This document shows positions 33,838 through 43,800 of a stretch of 64,000 nucleotides of DNA, one piece after another; positions within the stretch are counted from its first letter, which is position 1, and each line of letters starts with the position of its first letter. The position numbers were made by a program, and so were the translations under genes. This DNA is from Streptomyces sp. Ag109_O5-1 (lineage in GTDB: Bacteria; Actinomycetota; Actinomycetes; Streptomycetales; Streptomycetaceae). The stretch spans positions 1-64,000 of the forward strand of contig NZ_RKQF01000003.1 in assembly GCF_003814875.1 (NCBI RefSeq). The letters run 5' to 3'. The notes under the pieces are model-generated. The model was not told the DNA's origin. It saw only the letters and a program-made list of their open reading frames with translations, and searched no databases.

Positions 33838-35373
33838 TCAGGCTGAGAGGCCGTAGGTGTGCTGGTCGGGCTGGGGATAGAGGCGTTCGCGCTCCCTCGC
33901 GGTGTGGAAGATCCAGTACTCGGGGAAGTCGTTGTTGCTGATGACGGCGCGGAGGGTGAGGACGGCTTCGGCGCCGGCCAGGCTCCAGCGGCTGCCGGTG
34001 ATATCGAGCCTGTCGGCGATCAAGTGGCGTGCTGCTCCCTCGACTGTTCCGCTGGCGATCGGCCAGCCGGCCGTCAGCGCCTGGTCGTAGTGGACGTGGT
34101 CGGCGTTGTTGGTCAGGTAGCGGCAGGCGGTGTCCGCGGCGACGCGTTGATCGTCGGTGAGACGGCTGCGGGCGGCCTCGGCGCGGATGTCGGCGACGGC
34201 GCCGGGGGCGTCACCGGCCAGGATCCGGGCCGCTTTCGTCCCGACCCAGGTCTCGGCGTCCGGGTCGGTGGCGGTGTGGAAACACCGTGCGGCCGCCCAC
34301 AACTTCTCGATCACGTGGACGATATCGAGCACGATATGGACGGTGACACCACGGCGGCCGGCCTCGGCTCGGACAAGGTCGAGCTGGTGGGTGGCGCCGT
34401 CGACCAGGACCACCCAGCTCCTTCGGTGCTGCGGGTCGCGGGCTTCGGCCTGGTCGAACGCCGTGGTGATGACGTGTTCGGGATCGTGCTTGACGGAGGC
34501 GGAGAGCCATTTCGCCCGGGCTTTGGGCCCTTTGCGGACGGTGCGCTGTCCGGTGCGGCCGCCGGGCGGGGCGATGATGTCGTGCGGACGGCGAACGGCA
34601 GGCTCCGCGTCGTGGACGACCGCGAGGGTGGCCATCCGTTTCCGGCCCGACTTCTCCCCGGCCGAAAGACGGGTGCGGAAGGTCCGCTTCGCCCGCTCGG
34701 CGGCCTTCTGGGGCGCCTCGCGCAGATGTCCCGGCCTCATCACGATGCCCTTGCCGTCGAAGCTGAGGACCAGCAGCGTCTGTTTCGCCGCGGGTTCGGG
34801 GGTGCGGCAGACATAGAAGGCGGCGATGTCCACCGCGGCCGCCCGCACCAGGTCCTCGGCCTGCCGTTTGCCCACCAGGCGGGCTCCGCAGCGGCGGTCG
34901 ATCGCCTCGATCGCGGTGTCGTAGGAGCCGCGGCAGGCTTCCAGTACGGCGAGTTTGCGCAGGCCCAGACTGTGCCGGGCGTGCGGCAGGTTCAGTGTCG
35001 CATCGGCCGGGTGGACGTTGGTCCGGCCCGGGGCACGCTGTGCGCACCGGGTCACGGTCACCGTTCCGACCACTGTGGCCAGCTCGCGCCGGTGGTCCTT
35101 CTCCAGCCGGGTGCGGCCGTCGGCCAGCGCGGCCCGACCTGCTGTATCCAGGCCCCTCAGGGCGGTTTCCTCCGCCCTGGCACGAAGATCGAGGTGGGCC
35201 TGCAGGAGCAGGCGGGCCAGTTCCCTGGCGCCGGTCTCGGCATCCTCCTCGATCCGCTCGTGCGATAACAGCAGGGCTTCGGGGCTGGAGAGGGAGGAGA
35301 TGAGGGAAGTGAGGAAAGAAGCGGCTCGGGCAAAGGGGTCAGCCACCGCGGCGGCGGCATACGCTCCGTTCAT
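33838..35373 (-). CDS. ISKra4-family transposase
   Basis: 511 residues, intact. N-terminal 'HERIEEDAETGARELARLLL', then 'VVGTVTVTRCAQRAPGRTNV', 'HSLGLRKLAVLEACRGSYDT', 'VLSFDGKGIVMRPGHLREAP' (first catalytic Asp), 'SWVVLVDGATHQLDLVRAEA' (second Asp region), 'GWPIASGTVEGAARHLIADR' (Glu) and the family C-terminus 'FPEYWIFHTARERERLYPQP'. Paralogue of the protein at 50756, with clearly different sequence, so two independent ISKra4 lineages are here. Confidence 0.9.
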   Translation of the reverse strand: MNGAYAAAAVADPFARAASFLTSLISSLSSPEALLLSHERIEEDAETGARELARLLLQAHLDLRARAEETALRGLDTAGRAALADGRTRLEKDHRRELATVVGTVTVTRCAQRAPGRTNVHPADATLNLPHARHSLGLRKLAVLEACRGSYDTAIEAIDRRCGARLVGKRQAEDLVRAAAVDIAAFYVCRTPEPAAKQTLLVLSFDGKGIVMRPGHLREAPQKAAERAKRTFRTRLSAGEKSGRKRMATLAVVHDAEPAVRRPHDIIAPPGGRTGQRTVRKGPKARAKWLSASVKHDPEHVITTAFDQAEARDPQHRRSWVVLVDGATHQLDLVRAEAGRRGVTVHIVLDIVHVIEKLWAAARCFHTATDPDAETWVGTKAARILAGDAPGAVADIRAEAARSRLTDDQRVAADTACRYLTNNADHVHYDQALTAGWPIASGTVEGAARHLIADRLDITGSRWSLAGAEAVLTLRAVISNNDFPEYWIFHTARERERLYPQPDQHTYGLSA

Positions 35374-35418
35374 CGGGCTCTCGCCTTCAGGGCATCGGTT
35401 TGGCTGGCACCTTCGACG

Positions 35419-36026
35419 CTAGGGACGAGAGCCCGATGCCACACCGGCGCGGCGGTGCTGACCGGCCCGCTCGCCCTGCTCCGGCGCACCCGAACCCGCC
35501 GGATCGGTGTCCCTTGGAGCGAAGAGTCCTGGCTCCGATTCCACCAGCCAGCCCCGTTCCACCAGGCGTTTCAGCTTCGACCGGAACCCCTCGACCTTGC
35601 TCTTGTCCGTCGACAGCCCCAGCGCGGAACACAGATGATGGGCCCGCATCGGACGCACCGCGTCCCCCAGGACCTCGACGATGTCCTGGTACTACTGCGG
35701 CAACTCCCCGGCCGTCATCCCCCGCGACCACTGCGGCACCAGCTTCACCCCGACCGGCGAGCCCACCCCGAAACGCCCCTCCGACTCCGCTCGGAGGCCC
35801 GACGGCTCCTGCGGACCACCCGCCTTCGGCTCCGGCTCCGTGACCGTCCCGTCCCGTCCCCAGCCAAGATCTCCGACATCGTCTCCCGGGTGATCTCCAG
35901 CCGTGACAGCACAGCCTCCTGCTCGGCCAGCCCAGCACTCAACTTCACAATCCGAGAACGCAGTTCCTCAATCCGCTCCCGCGCGGCAGCCTCCCGCCGC
36001 TCGATCTCCTCCAACCACGACACCAT
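35419..36026 (-). pseudogene. ISKra4 orfA (coiled coil plus winged helix), frameshift and stop
   Basis: From ATG 36026: 'MVSWLEEIERREAAARERIE' and 'LEITRETMSEILAGDG' (coiled coil), a frame change at ~35845, 'TVTEPEPKAGGPQEPSGLRA', then a TAG at 35692-35694, then 'YQDIVEVLGDAV' and 'FRSKLKRLVERGWLVESEPG' (winged helix). The intact homologue is at 50155-50706. Confidence 0.75.
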
Positions 36027-36125
36027 CGCCGCCTCCAAGACCACGTCTTAGGACACGACGATCCGCCGTCCGACAACTAACGGCAACGGCGCACGGCATC
36101 ACCGGCTCACTACAGAAGAGTCCTC

Positions 36126-36416
36126 CTGTTCCTCCCGTCACGCCTGGCGGCGTGAAAATCGGCGCGCGGAGCGTCGAACCGGGTGTGCGGGCTTCTCACC
36201 GCCGTGGAGCTCAGCAGGCGCCGGCCGCGATCCTGGGTATGGAGGCTGTCCGCCAACGTCGCTGCGGTTTGGGCCTGCGCGCCCGTAGAAGAGTCTGACG
36301 CGGGAGCCAGCCAGGGGCCACCGACTGTTGCCACGTGCACGCCGTTCAGCCTTGCCGTTCCCCTCCGGCTTCCCGGGCAGTCTCCACCCCATGGGAGCTC
36401 AAGGCCGGGAGGAACT
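36126..36416. other. Non-coding left end of an IS110-family element, possible bridge RNA region
   Basis: 291 bp without coding sense precede the IS110 transposase at 36417. In IS110-group elements this position carries the structured bridge RNA that guides recombination. I can see short inverted repeats (for example CCGGGAGG/CCTCCGG-like pieces) but cannot fold it reliably by eye. Confidence 0.35.
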
Positions 36417-37754
36417 GTGGACGAGCCGCGCGAGGAACTGCGGGACGAGACGGTGGCCCGAGTGGCCGCGATCGACATCGCCAAGAACAGCGGTGTGGTG
36501 TGCCTGCGGCTGCCGAACGAAGCCCGCGAGGGAGCGCGCACCCAGAAGGTGTGGACCGTCGCGGCGACCACCAACGCGATCCTGGGACTCGGCGACCACC
36601 TGGTCTGCCAGGGCGTCGAACTGGTGGTGATGGAGGCGACCGGCGTCTTCTGGCAGCCCTTCTACTACCTGCTGGAAAGCCGGGGGCTGCGGTGCTGGCT
36701 GGTCAACGCCCGCCAGGTCAAGAACGTCCCGGGCCGACCGAAGACCGACAAACTGGACGCGATATGGCTGGCCAAGCTCACCGAGCGCGGCATGGTCCGT
36801 CCCTCCTTCGTTCCATCCCAACCCGTACGACACCTACGGGACTTCACTCGCACCCGTACCGTGTTCGTCCGCGAGCGATCGCGCCACAAGCTGCGGGCCG
36901 ACAAGGTCCTGCAGGACGCGCAGATCAAACTCTCGTCGGTAGCGACCGATCCGTTCGGCCTCTCGGGCCGGGCGATGATGGAGGCGCTGATCGCGGGCGA
37001 GCGCAACCCCCGGACCCTGGCCAACCTCGCTCAAGGTCGGTTGACCGCCAAGCACGACGCCCTGGTCGAGGCCCTGACTGGGCAGTTCGACGACCATCAC
37101 GCCAGGCTGCTGCGGCTCCTGCTGACCACAGTCGACCACCTCACCGCGCAGATCACCGCACTCGATCAGGACATCGCCGCGACGCTCGCGGCCCTGCCCG
37201 ACCCCCGCAGTGACGCACCGGACCACTCACCGTCGCCCGCTGCTGCATCGTTCGGTGACGATTTGCTGGCCCGCCTGGACGAGATCCCCGGTGTCGGCCC
37301 GACCTCGGCGCGGGTCATCCTGGCCGAGATCGGCCCCGATATGAGCGTCTTCCCCACGCCCGCCCACCTCGCCTCGTGGGCGAAACTGTCCCCCCGCACC
37401 ATCCAGTCCGGAACCAAGAGCACCACCGGGCCCGCCGGCAAGGGAAACCCTTGGCTCAAGGGCGCCCTGGGCGAAGCGGCCAGCGCCGCCGCCCGGACCG
37501 ACACCTTCCTCGGCGCCCGCTACCGGCGCCTGGTCAAACGCCGTGGCCACGCCAAAGCCCTCGTCGCGGTCGCCCGCTCGATCCTCGTCATCGTCTGGCA
37601 CCTGATCGACGACCCCCACGCCCACTACCAGGAACTCGGCCCCGACTGGCACCAGCGACATCTCAACCCGAGGCGCAAGACCCGCGACCTCGTTCGTCAG
37701 CTCGAGCACCTCGGCCACCAGGTCACCCTCGCCCCCAGCACCGACACCGCCTGA
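36417..37754 (+). CDS. IS110-family transposase (DEDD recombinase)
   Basis: GTG 36417 with GGGAGG upstream is the start (445 residues); the longer frame from 36183 reads into the non-coding end. DEDD domain: 'VARVAAIDIAKNSGVVCLRL' (Asp), 'LVVMEATGVFWQPFYYLLES' (Glu), 'RPKTDKLDAIWLAKLTERGM' (two Asp). Transposase_20 domain: 'LDEIPGVGPTSARVILAEIG' and 'SWAKLSPRTIQSGTKSTTGP'. Complete and probably active; a third lineage distinct from the copies at 4658 and 52864. Confidence 0.92.
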   Translation: MDEPREELRDETVARVAAIDIAKNSGVVCLRLPNEAREGARTQKVWTVAATTNAILGLGDHLVCQGVELVVMEATGVFWQPFYYLLESRGLRCWLVNARQVKNVPGRPKTDKLDAIWLAKLTERGMVRPSFVPSQPVRHLRDFTRTRTVFVRERSRHKLRADKVLQDAQIKLSSVATDPFGLSGRAMMEALIAGERNPRTLANLAQGRLTAKHDALVEALTGQFDDHHARLLRLLLTTVDHLTAQITALDQDIAATLAALPDPRSDAPDHSPSPAAASFGDDLLARLDEIPGVGPTSARVILAEIGPDMSVFPTPAHLASWAKLSPRTIQSGTKSTTGPAGKGNPWLKGALGEAASAAARTDTFLGARYRRLVKRRGHAKALVAVARSILVIVWHLIDDPHAHYQELGPDWHQRHLNPRRKTRDLVRQLEHLGHQVTLAPSTDTA

Positions 37755-37987
37755 ACACCTGTCACAGAACTGTCCGGGACGGCTCCGCCACCCGGACGCT
37801 ACCGCCTGCCCACACGGACGTTGATTTTCCGTTCAGCCGCACCCATCCGATTCTGCGCGGTGTGTGGAAGGGGAGGTTGCGCGAGCCGGTGGCGCGGGCG
37901 GCGCGGATGCGGTCCTCGGCTCCGCATTACGCCAGGAACGCCTGGTGCGCCTCTCCGGGGTGGGATCGCCGTTCACCTGCGCCTGGC

Positions 37988-38929
37988 TCATCCTGTGTCC
38001 GAGCCGCCGGAGGCTACGATGTGCCGTGCCTTTGCGAGCCGGTCGTCGAGACTCCGTTTGAAGGCCGACAGAGCCGCCCTGTGCGAGTCGATGTACTGCT
38101 TGTCGTACGCGGTCTCGACGGCCACCGCGACGCCCATCAGGTTCGTCGACAGTTTGCAGTCCAGATCGGCGGTCGCCGTGGCGATCTCCTCAGGCGTGTG
38201 AGTGCGGGAGACGGCCCCCGCCTTCGGTACGGACCGCCACTTCGGGTCAAAATAGGCTGCCCACGGTGACGCGTAAGTGAAGCCCTTGGACTTCATGCAC
38301 TGGCTCCACTTGGCATTGGCATCGACCATCCGGGGATCCGTCGCCGGAACCTTCGGCCCGCCGTCGGGCAACTGGTTGGAGTCCGCGGGCATCGGTGGGT
38401 CTCCCACTTCCGCACTTCCCCGGCCCAGGCACCCGCGGTCAGGCACGGCCTTCCCGCCATACACGGTCACGGGCTTGTTCGCTCTGTCCACACCGTCGAG
38501 CACCGCGAGCACCCCGTCCGAGACGGCCGGCGGGGCGCTGCTGCGGCTGACCGCGTCGTACCCCTTGCTCTTCGGAGCGGCCGGGTCGAAGAAGCCATAG
38601 ACCACGGAACGCTTCTTGAGCTCCCGGGGAGTGTCGCTGAACGCGGCGCCCCACGGCGGACCCGGATAGGACAGGCCGTAACTCCGCATGCACCGCTGGG
38701 TCACCGCGGTGGAGGCCCTGAACAACGTCCTGGTCTGCTCGACGGTCACCTCGTACGAGTCGATGGGCAGTGTGATCTGGTCGACGGATGTGATGACGGG
38801 GATGGGGCCGAGCGGCGGCGAACCGTGCTGCTCCGCCCTTCGGTGGGCACAGGAGGCGACAGAGACCAGCGTTGCCAGAACTGCCGCGAATCGTGCTGCA
38901 TTGATGGTCGAAACGGTCTTGTTGCTCAA
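37988..38929 (-). CDS. Secreted lipoprotein of unknown function
   Basis: TTG 38929 with GAGG eight bases upstream gives 313 residues starting with a lipoprotein signal: hydrophobic 'ARFAAVLATLVSV' and lipobox V-A-S-C (Cys27). The mature part has 'VTQRCMRSYGLSYPGPPW' and 'KWSQCMKSKGFTYASPWAAY', i.e. two similar Cys-containing helical motifs, and 'TATADLDCKLSTNLMGVA'. This pattern is found in Streptomyces secreted proteins without known role. It lies downstream of other exported proteins on the same strand and may be part of a SARP-controlled unit. Confidence 0.75.
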   Translation of the reverse strand: MSNKTVSTINAARFAAVLATLVSVASCAHRRAEQHGSPPLGPIPVITSVDQITLPIDSYEVTVEQTRTLFRASTAVTQRCMRSYGLSYPGPPWGAAFSDTPRELKKRSVVYGFFDPAAPKSKGYDAVSRSSAPPAVSDGVLAVLDGVDRANKPVTVYGGKAVPDRGCLGRGSAEVGDPPMPADSNQLPDGGPKVPATDPRMVDANAKWSQCMKSKGFTYASPWAAYFDPKWRSVPKAGAVSRTHTPEEIATATADLDCKLSTNLMGVAVAVETAYDKQYIDSHRAALSAFKRSLDDRLAKARHIVASGGSDTG

Positions 38930-39109
38930 AATGCGACCTCGGTTGGTCCCGGTTCCCCCTGTTCGGTGCTGGCGGCCACCGCGGTGACCGGTGGCCGCCA
39001 CGACCGGGAAGGCGGGCTGAGTGCGGCGAGCTTCACGATGCGGGTCTGCGTGAGGCATGCCCGGACGGGCGGACAGTGTCCACCCCGGGCCGCGCAAAGG
39101 CGGCTGACG

Positions 39110-39568
39110 CTAGTTGGTGATGTAGACCCACCTTGTCGTCCAATAACAACCGCTCCCGCAGTCGGGCAGAACCATGCTGCCGGGCGTGAAGCGGACCGGG
39201 ATCCAGCCGTAAGGATCCTCGACGTAGCCGGTGTTGACGCCACTGCCGACCGCCCACGTGCCGGGAATGTTGGCCCAGCCGGGACCGGTGTTCCCGTCCC
39301 GGCGCAATCCGTAGCAGTAGTCTGCTTCTCCATTTGCGTTTGAGCTGTACACGGTCACCCCGTTGGTCGGGCAACTGATGTTGACGACGGTGGCGCTGGC
39401 CGGTGCGGCCACTGCGACACCGCCGGCGAGGATGCCGCCGGCGACGGCGACCGTTGCGAGCTTCCTGCGGGCCCCGGCTACCCGGCCGGTGATCGCCATT
39501 GTGGCGCCGCGCCGCTTGAAATCGCCTGTCGTACGGGTTCGCTGAGTTGGCTGTGACGTGTGCTTCAT
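39110..39568 (-). CDS. Small secreted protein, SH3-like
   Basis: ATG 39568 has AAGGAG six bases upstream. 152 residues with an RR-containing signal peptide ('ARRKLATVAVAGGILAGGVA' then AAPASA cleavage). The mature ~90 residues ('CPTNGVTVYSSNANGEADYC', 'YVEDPYGWIPVRFTPGSMVL', 'CGSGCYWTTRWVYITN') have four Cys and the spacing of bacterial SH3 domains that bind cell wall. Downstream of SARP-type promoter A. Confidence 0.75.
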   Translation of the reverse strand: MKHTSQPTQRTRTTGDFKRRGATMAITGRVAGARRKLATVAVAGGILAGGVAVAAPASATVVNISCPTNGVTVYSSNANGEADYCYGLRRDGNTGPGWANIPGTWAVGSGVNTGYVEDPYGWIPVRFTPGSMVLPDCGSGCYWTTRWVYITN

Positions 39569-39709
39569 GTCTCTCCTTAGGACTACTGGTGCTCACGGGC
39601 CCGGTGTGCGACGCAGCGTTCGGGCCCCGCCCCGCGTGGGGTGCGGCAGTCGAGCGCCAGCGGGTGGCTGGCATCGCGTCGATTGCGATGGTGGTGACTC
39701 ATCCGGCGT

Positions 39710-39871
39710 TCAAGGGCGTGTTGCCCCGGCTGGACCTGGCAGCTTGGCCCGGTGAGAAGTTGCGATCCCGCCGATCCGTCGGTCAGCCATGGGCCTGGCC
39801 ACTTCGGTCGTGGCGACAGCGGCGACGGCCGTGGTCATGGCCACCACTGCCGCCGGGAGCGAACGCTTCAC
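39710..39871 (-). CDS. Truncated small secreted protein (signal peptide remains)
   Basis: GTG 39871 with GAAAGGGA upstream starts 'VKRSLPAAVVAMTTAVAAVA', a signal sequence, then only ~30 residues without recognisable fold to the stop. It is the first coding unit after promoter A (-10 at 39918) and leads into the gene at 39568. It looks like the rest of a longer secreted protein whose body has been lost. Confidence 0.45.
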   Translation of the reverse strand: MKRSLPAAVVAMTTAVAAVATTEVARPMADRRIGGIATSHRAKLPGPAGATRP

Positions 39872-39917
39872 TGCTGTCCCTTTCGTTGCGTGGGCACGGC
39901 TCGCCACCCCTGCGTTG

Positions 39918-39959
39918 ACGTTATGGACCCGGGTCCTTCGGCCGTCCTGGATTCGTCCT
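39918..39959 (-). promoter_or_regulatory. SARP-type promoter A with three 11-bp-spaced direct repeats
   Basis: Read leftwards: AGGACG (39959-39954), AGGACG (39948-39943) and AGGAC (39937-39933), each exactly 11 bp apart, then after 9 bp the -10-like TAACGT (39923-39918). Direct repeats in 11-bp register just upstream of -10 are the hallmark of SARP/AfsR binding. It points at the secreted-protein genes 39871-37988. Confidence 0.7.
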
Positions 39960-40015
39960 AGTGCGAGGTCGGCCGGGGGGATCGGCGCCGGGCGCGGAGG
40001 CCGCCGAAGGCGCCC

Positions 40016-40168
40016 ATGGCCGGATTGGGCGACTACGGCGACGTCCGGTACCACGTGGTGATGGAGGTCTGCCCGAGCCGTGAGAGCTGCACCGGGGGCT
40101 GGGCGTTCGGGCCTTGCCTCGACGGGCCGCCCGCGTTCCACGATGGCACCATCCCCAAGTGCCCGTGA
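40016..40168 (+). pseudogene. C-terminal fragment of an SH3-like secreted protein
   Basis: 'YGDVRYHVVMEVCPSRESCT', 'GGWAFGPCLDGPPAFHDGTI' and 'PKCP' align with the end of the protein at 45817 ('YGDVWYHAVREGYTSGEKWI', 'EGWVFAPFVDGANDFHTGAI', 'PKCP'). No signal peptide or SH3 start; the ATG at 40016 is fortuitous. It directly follows sequence homologous to the SARP gene leader. Confidence 0.7.
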
Positions 40169-40308
40169 CTGCCCAGCCTCCATCGCTCGCCGGACCCGGT
40201 GCCGATCGGCACCACGGGCTTCAGCGGGGCTCAGCGGGCGCCCCACCGCGCCGCCGCCCCGTGTGTGGCTGCGGCCCGGTGCGCGGCTGCGGAGGTTAGC
40301 ATCGGCTC

Positions 40309-40824
40309 ATGGAGTATGAGCCGTCCGCGGTCGAGGAGGCGGAGGCCGCGATGGGCGTGCTGCCGCCGGAATTGCGCGCGTTGTCGTCCGTGTGCGGTGG
40401 CGGCGAGCTGGGGAGCGGCCCGGACGGGCTGAGGGTGCTTCGGGGCTACGACGTGTTCCCGCCGCGCGAGGCCGTCGGGTGCCATGCGAACGTGCTGGCA
40501 GGGATTCTGGACGTCGAGCACATGCGGCCGCGTCCCTGGGTTCCCGCATGCGCGATGGAGACGGGCGAGCCGCACTTGTGGAACTTCATCGACGCCCCGA
40601 CCGGCCGTCTGGGGTGGAATGTGCACGGTGGCGCGTTCACCTAGCCCGGGGAGTCGGGAGAGACGTTCGCGGAGTGGATCGAGGGTGTCGCCGACGAACT
40701 CCACGGCGGTGCGGTGCACGCAGGAGTCCTCAGTGCCGGAGTGGCCGACGAATGGCTGTCGTGGAGGGACGCGCGGGACTCCCGCACCGTACCGTCCGGG
40801 TGGGTGCCGATCGGGCCCGCGTAG
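40309..40824 (+). pseudogene. SMI1/KNR4 (SUKH)-like protein with an in-frame stop
   Basis: ATG 40309: 'EEAEAAMGVLPPELRALSSV', 'GLRVLRGYDVFPPREAVGCH', 'ACAMETGEPHLWNFIDAPTG' and 'RLGWNVHGGAFT', a TAG at 40642, then in the same frame 'PGESGETFAEWIEGVADELH' to the stop at 40822. The continuity of frame and codon bias shows the TAG is a recent nonsense mutation. SUKH proteins are often immunity proteins for secreted toxins; this one converges on the nuclease-like gene 40884-45284. Confidence 0.7.
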
Positions 40825-40883
40825 GGCCGTGGGCCGTGGGTCCAAGTCCACGGCCCACGGCCTCGGCGAGCGTCAGGTGCCGG

Positions 40884-43800
40884 TCACGGGGTGACGAGCA
40901 TGGCGCAGTGGAGCGACCTGCCGTTCGGAGTGCACTGAGCGGACATCCCGGTGTCCAGCCAGTACGCGTCGCGATCCATCAGCCGCATGTTCCTGGCGAA
41001 TCCGGGGAACTGGTTCATCGAGCCACCGTTCTGCGTATTGGATATGGACGAGCGTCCGCACACCTCGGTCCACTGGGGCGCGTAGCCGCCGATGTTGTAC
41101 AGGTGGACGGTCCCATTCACCATCGTCGCGTACGTCTGCAGGCACTCGCTGCCGGAGAACACCGGGTTGAGTCCGTCGTTGGCGGCGGGCATCCCTCCGC
41201 TGTTGTACGTGGCGTTGCCCGCGAACTCGTCGCAGCTGAGGGTGTCGCTGGTGCCGCTCAGCACGGCGGCATCCCCGTTGGCGGCCGCCCATCCAGCCTC
41301 GTCGCAGATGACCGCCCTGTTCTGGCCGTTCCGTCCGCCCGGCATGTAGTAGAGCGGCTTCTGCAGGGCGCGGCTGCCGGGATGGTTGTGCAACTGGCTC
41401 TGGACCAGCCAGGCGTGCGCCGCCGCCTGCGGGTACTTGGCCGCGTTGAAGGTGAACGTCGGGGCGTAGTTGCCGAAGACGCAGCCACCGGCCGTGGTGA
41501 TGACCGTGTCGCAGCGGACTTCGTCGAGCCGAGTCGGGTTGTCCGCGCTCCACTGGTTGACGTATTGCTGGACTGCCGCCCCTCCCTCGGCGGGCGTAAC
41601 CTCGGCCTGGATCTCCAAGTCCGGCTTGAATGAGTAAGTTTTGCCCGCCGTACTGTTGTCCCACGAGTACTGGGTGGTGAGTTCGGCTATGTGGCCGTCG
41701 CCCAGCACCCAGACCGGTGGGCTGCTCCACCCGGCGCCGGCGTCATTGGGTGTGCAGCCGGAGCTGCACGTGTGCTGGATGGTCAACTCGATCGTGGCCA
41801 TTTCCGGCGGAATGGATTCCGGCGTGGCGGTCAGGTACTCCACGAACGTGGACGCGTCGCTCAGATCCAGTTCCCGTCTGAGGTTGTAGTGCGCCATTGC
41901 CTCGACCACACCGTCCTTTTTGAGGACCACGTAATAGTCGCGGTTCTCGCACTCGACGCGCCGGGTCGCCGCCACGCCGGGGATGGAATCGTCGCACCAG
42001 TCTCCGTTGTCGGTCGGCGGTAGCGCGGCCCTGAGCCCGGCGGATTTCGCCCGCGGGGCCGATCGGGTACAGACCTGCAGGCCACCCCGTACCGGTCCGC
42101 AGTGCAGCGAGGGTTTGGCGCTGGAGGCCGGTGCCCGGTTGGCGCCGCCGATCGGCAGGGGCAGTGTGACCAGGGCGTCCGGTGCCTGGAGCGTCGGGTC
42201 CGGGTTGGGGCTGGTGGGCACGGGGTCGGGAAGTGTCAGGTCGATCGCCGGGCCGTTGGGTATCCCGTAGTCCCCGGGGACGAAGGCGACGGCGTCCCAG
42301 GCGATGTCGTCGTCGGCGTTGCCCGTGTTGACGGTGTTGGACAGGCTCACCTGGGGCGCCTTGTCGTTGAAGCGGTAGGCGCCGAGGGAGACCCACTTGT
42401 TCGATGCGTTGGCCTTTTGGCTGATCGTCTTCTTGACGGGGCCGAACGCGGTGTCGATCCGGTAGACGGCCTGCGTGGCCTGCGCTCCGGTGTCGGGAAT
42501 GTGGACGAAGACCTCGCCCTGGGGCTGGGGAAGGGCGGAGTTCAGCGTCCACTGGCCGAGCACGGTCATGCGCCCGCCGTCGCCGCCCAGGCTGCTCCTG
42601 TCGCGGGCGTGGGCGTACCAGAAGTGGCCTTGGTAGCCGCCGCCGATCTGGTGGAGGTCGCCCTTGGCTTCGTACAGGCCCATGGTGTCGGGAGAGAAGG
42701 TGAACTGGAAGGTGCCTTGGGAGGTGGTGGTGCCGCAGTCGCTCCAGCTGTTGGTGCCGGCCGGGACGGAGTGGACGACGAGGGAGCCGGCGGGCGGTGC
42801 GGTGCAGTCGGGGGTGCCGTACTGGAGGCGGTAGCCGCGGCCTGGTTCGGCGCGAAGCGTCTGGTACTTGATGCTTTCGTGGCCGCAGGTGGTGACGCAG
42901 TCGGGTTTCCAGACAGTGTTCTCGTTGTTCCACCAGTGGAGTTGGTCGCAGCCGTCGATGTGCTGGGTCTCGCACGGGGGCGGGTTGGTGATGTCGCAGG
43001 CGTTGGCGGTGGTGCAGAAGGTGTCGAGCGGGGGTTTGATGCGGCTGCGGTCCTCGTCGCTGTCCCACCAGGAGGGCCGGAATCCGGTGGAGGAGTAGCC
43101 GCTGTCGCCCGGCCAGTCCTGGCGTCCGGAGGTGCCGTAGGAGTGGCCGGTGTCGATGGACCATGCGGCCCAGCCCATCACCTTCTCCTCGTAGGGCCAG
43201 TCCTGCGGGTGGGCGGCGTCGTGGTTGGCGTTCGAGTCGAGGGTGGTGTCCATGAACGCCTGACGGGAGGGCGGATAGATGGGGTTGGCGGGGTTGTCGT
43301 ACCAGCCCAGCCCCCATGGAACGCCCGGGGCGCCGGCGGGCCGGTTGAAGCCGAGGTTGTAGTTCCACACCGCGGCGAACCAGTTCTCCGGCTTGGAGGC
43401 GTCGTCGTTGTTGACCGTGACGGTCTGGCCGCTGGTGTGGACCTCGTTCCACTTGTCCGCGAGGATCTGCAGCGACGCGGCCACGTTGACGGTGTAGTCC
43501 AGCGCGACGGCTCGTTGCACGGTGGGATCCAGGGCGGTCTCGCCGGGCTTCTCGTGGCCGGCCATGCGCATGCCGTCGGTGATCTGGCCCACGCCGTAAC
43601 CGCAGTCGGACTTGGTCCAGTCGATCTTCCAGTAGTCGTTCGGGGCCGGTCCGCTGTGGCCGTAGAAGCCGGCGGTCGATGCCAGCGGGTTGCCCATCTG
43701 GCCGGGGATCGCACCGGGTTCGGCCTGCCAGAGGTTGGATTCCTGGGCGAGGACGCCGAGTTCGACCTGGGCAGGGATACGGCCGCCACCGGTCAGGGCC

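Larger units (their letters stand above)
33807..36125 (-). mobile_element. ISKra4-family element, ~2.3 kb, orfA defective
   Basis: Left end GGGTGCGGCTCTTCGTGAG at 33807-33825 (identical start to the miniature element at 12663) and a partly matching right end near 36105-36125 (CACTACAGAAGAGTCC). It holds the transposase gene 33838-35373 and a broken orfA. A homologous orfA end is found again at 31326. Confidence 0.75.

Noticed and set aside
37755..37987. Plus-strand frame with 'HYARNAWCASPGW' as a gene
   Set aside because: No start with ribosome site, short, and overlapping the end of the lipoprotein gene; composition is that of a chance frame.
40309..40824. UAG readthrough or recoding in the SUKH gene
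   Set aside because: No pyrrolysine machinery or recoding signal is visible, and nonsense mutation is common in this region; the simpler reading is a pseudogene.
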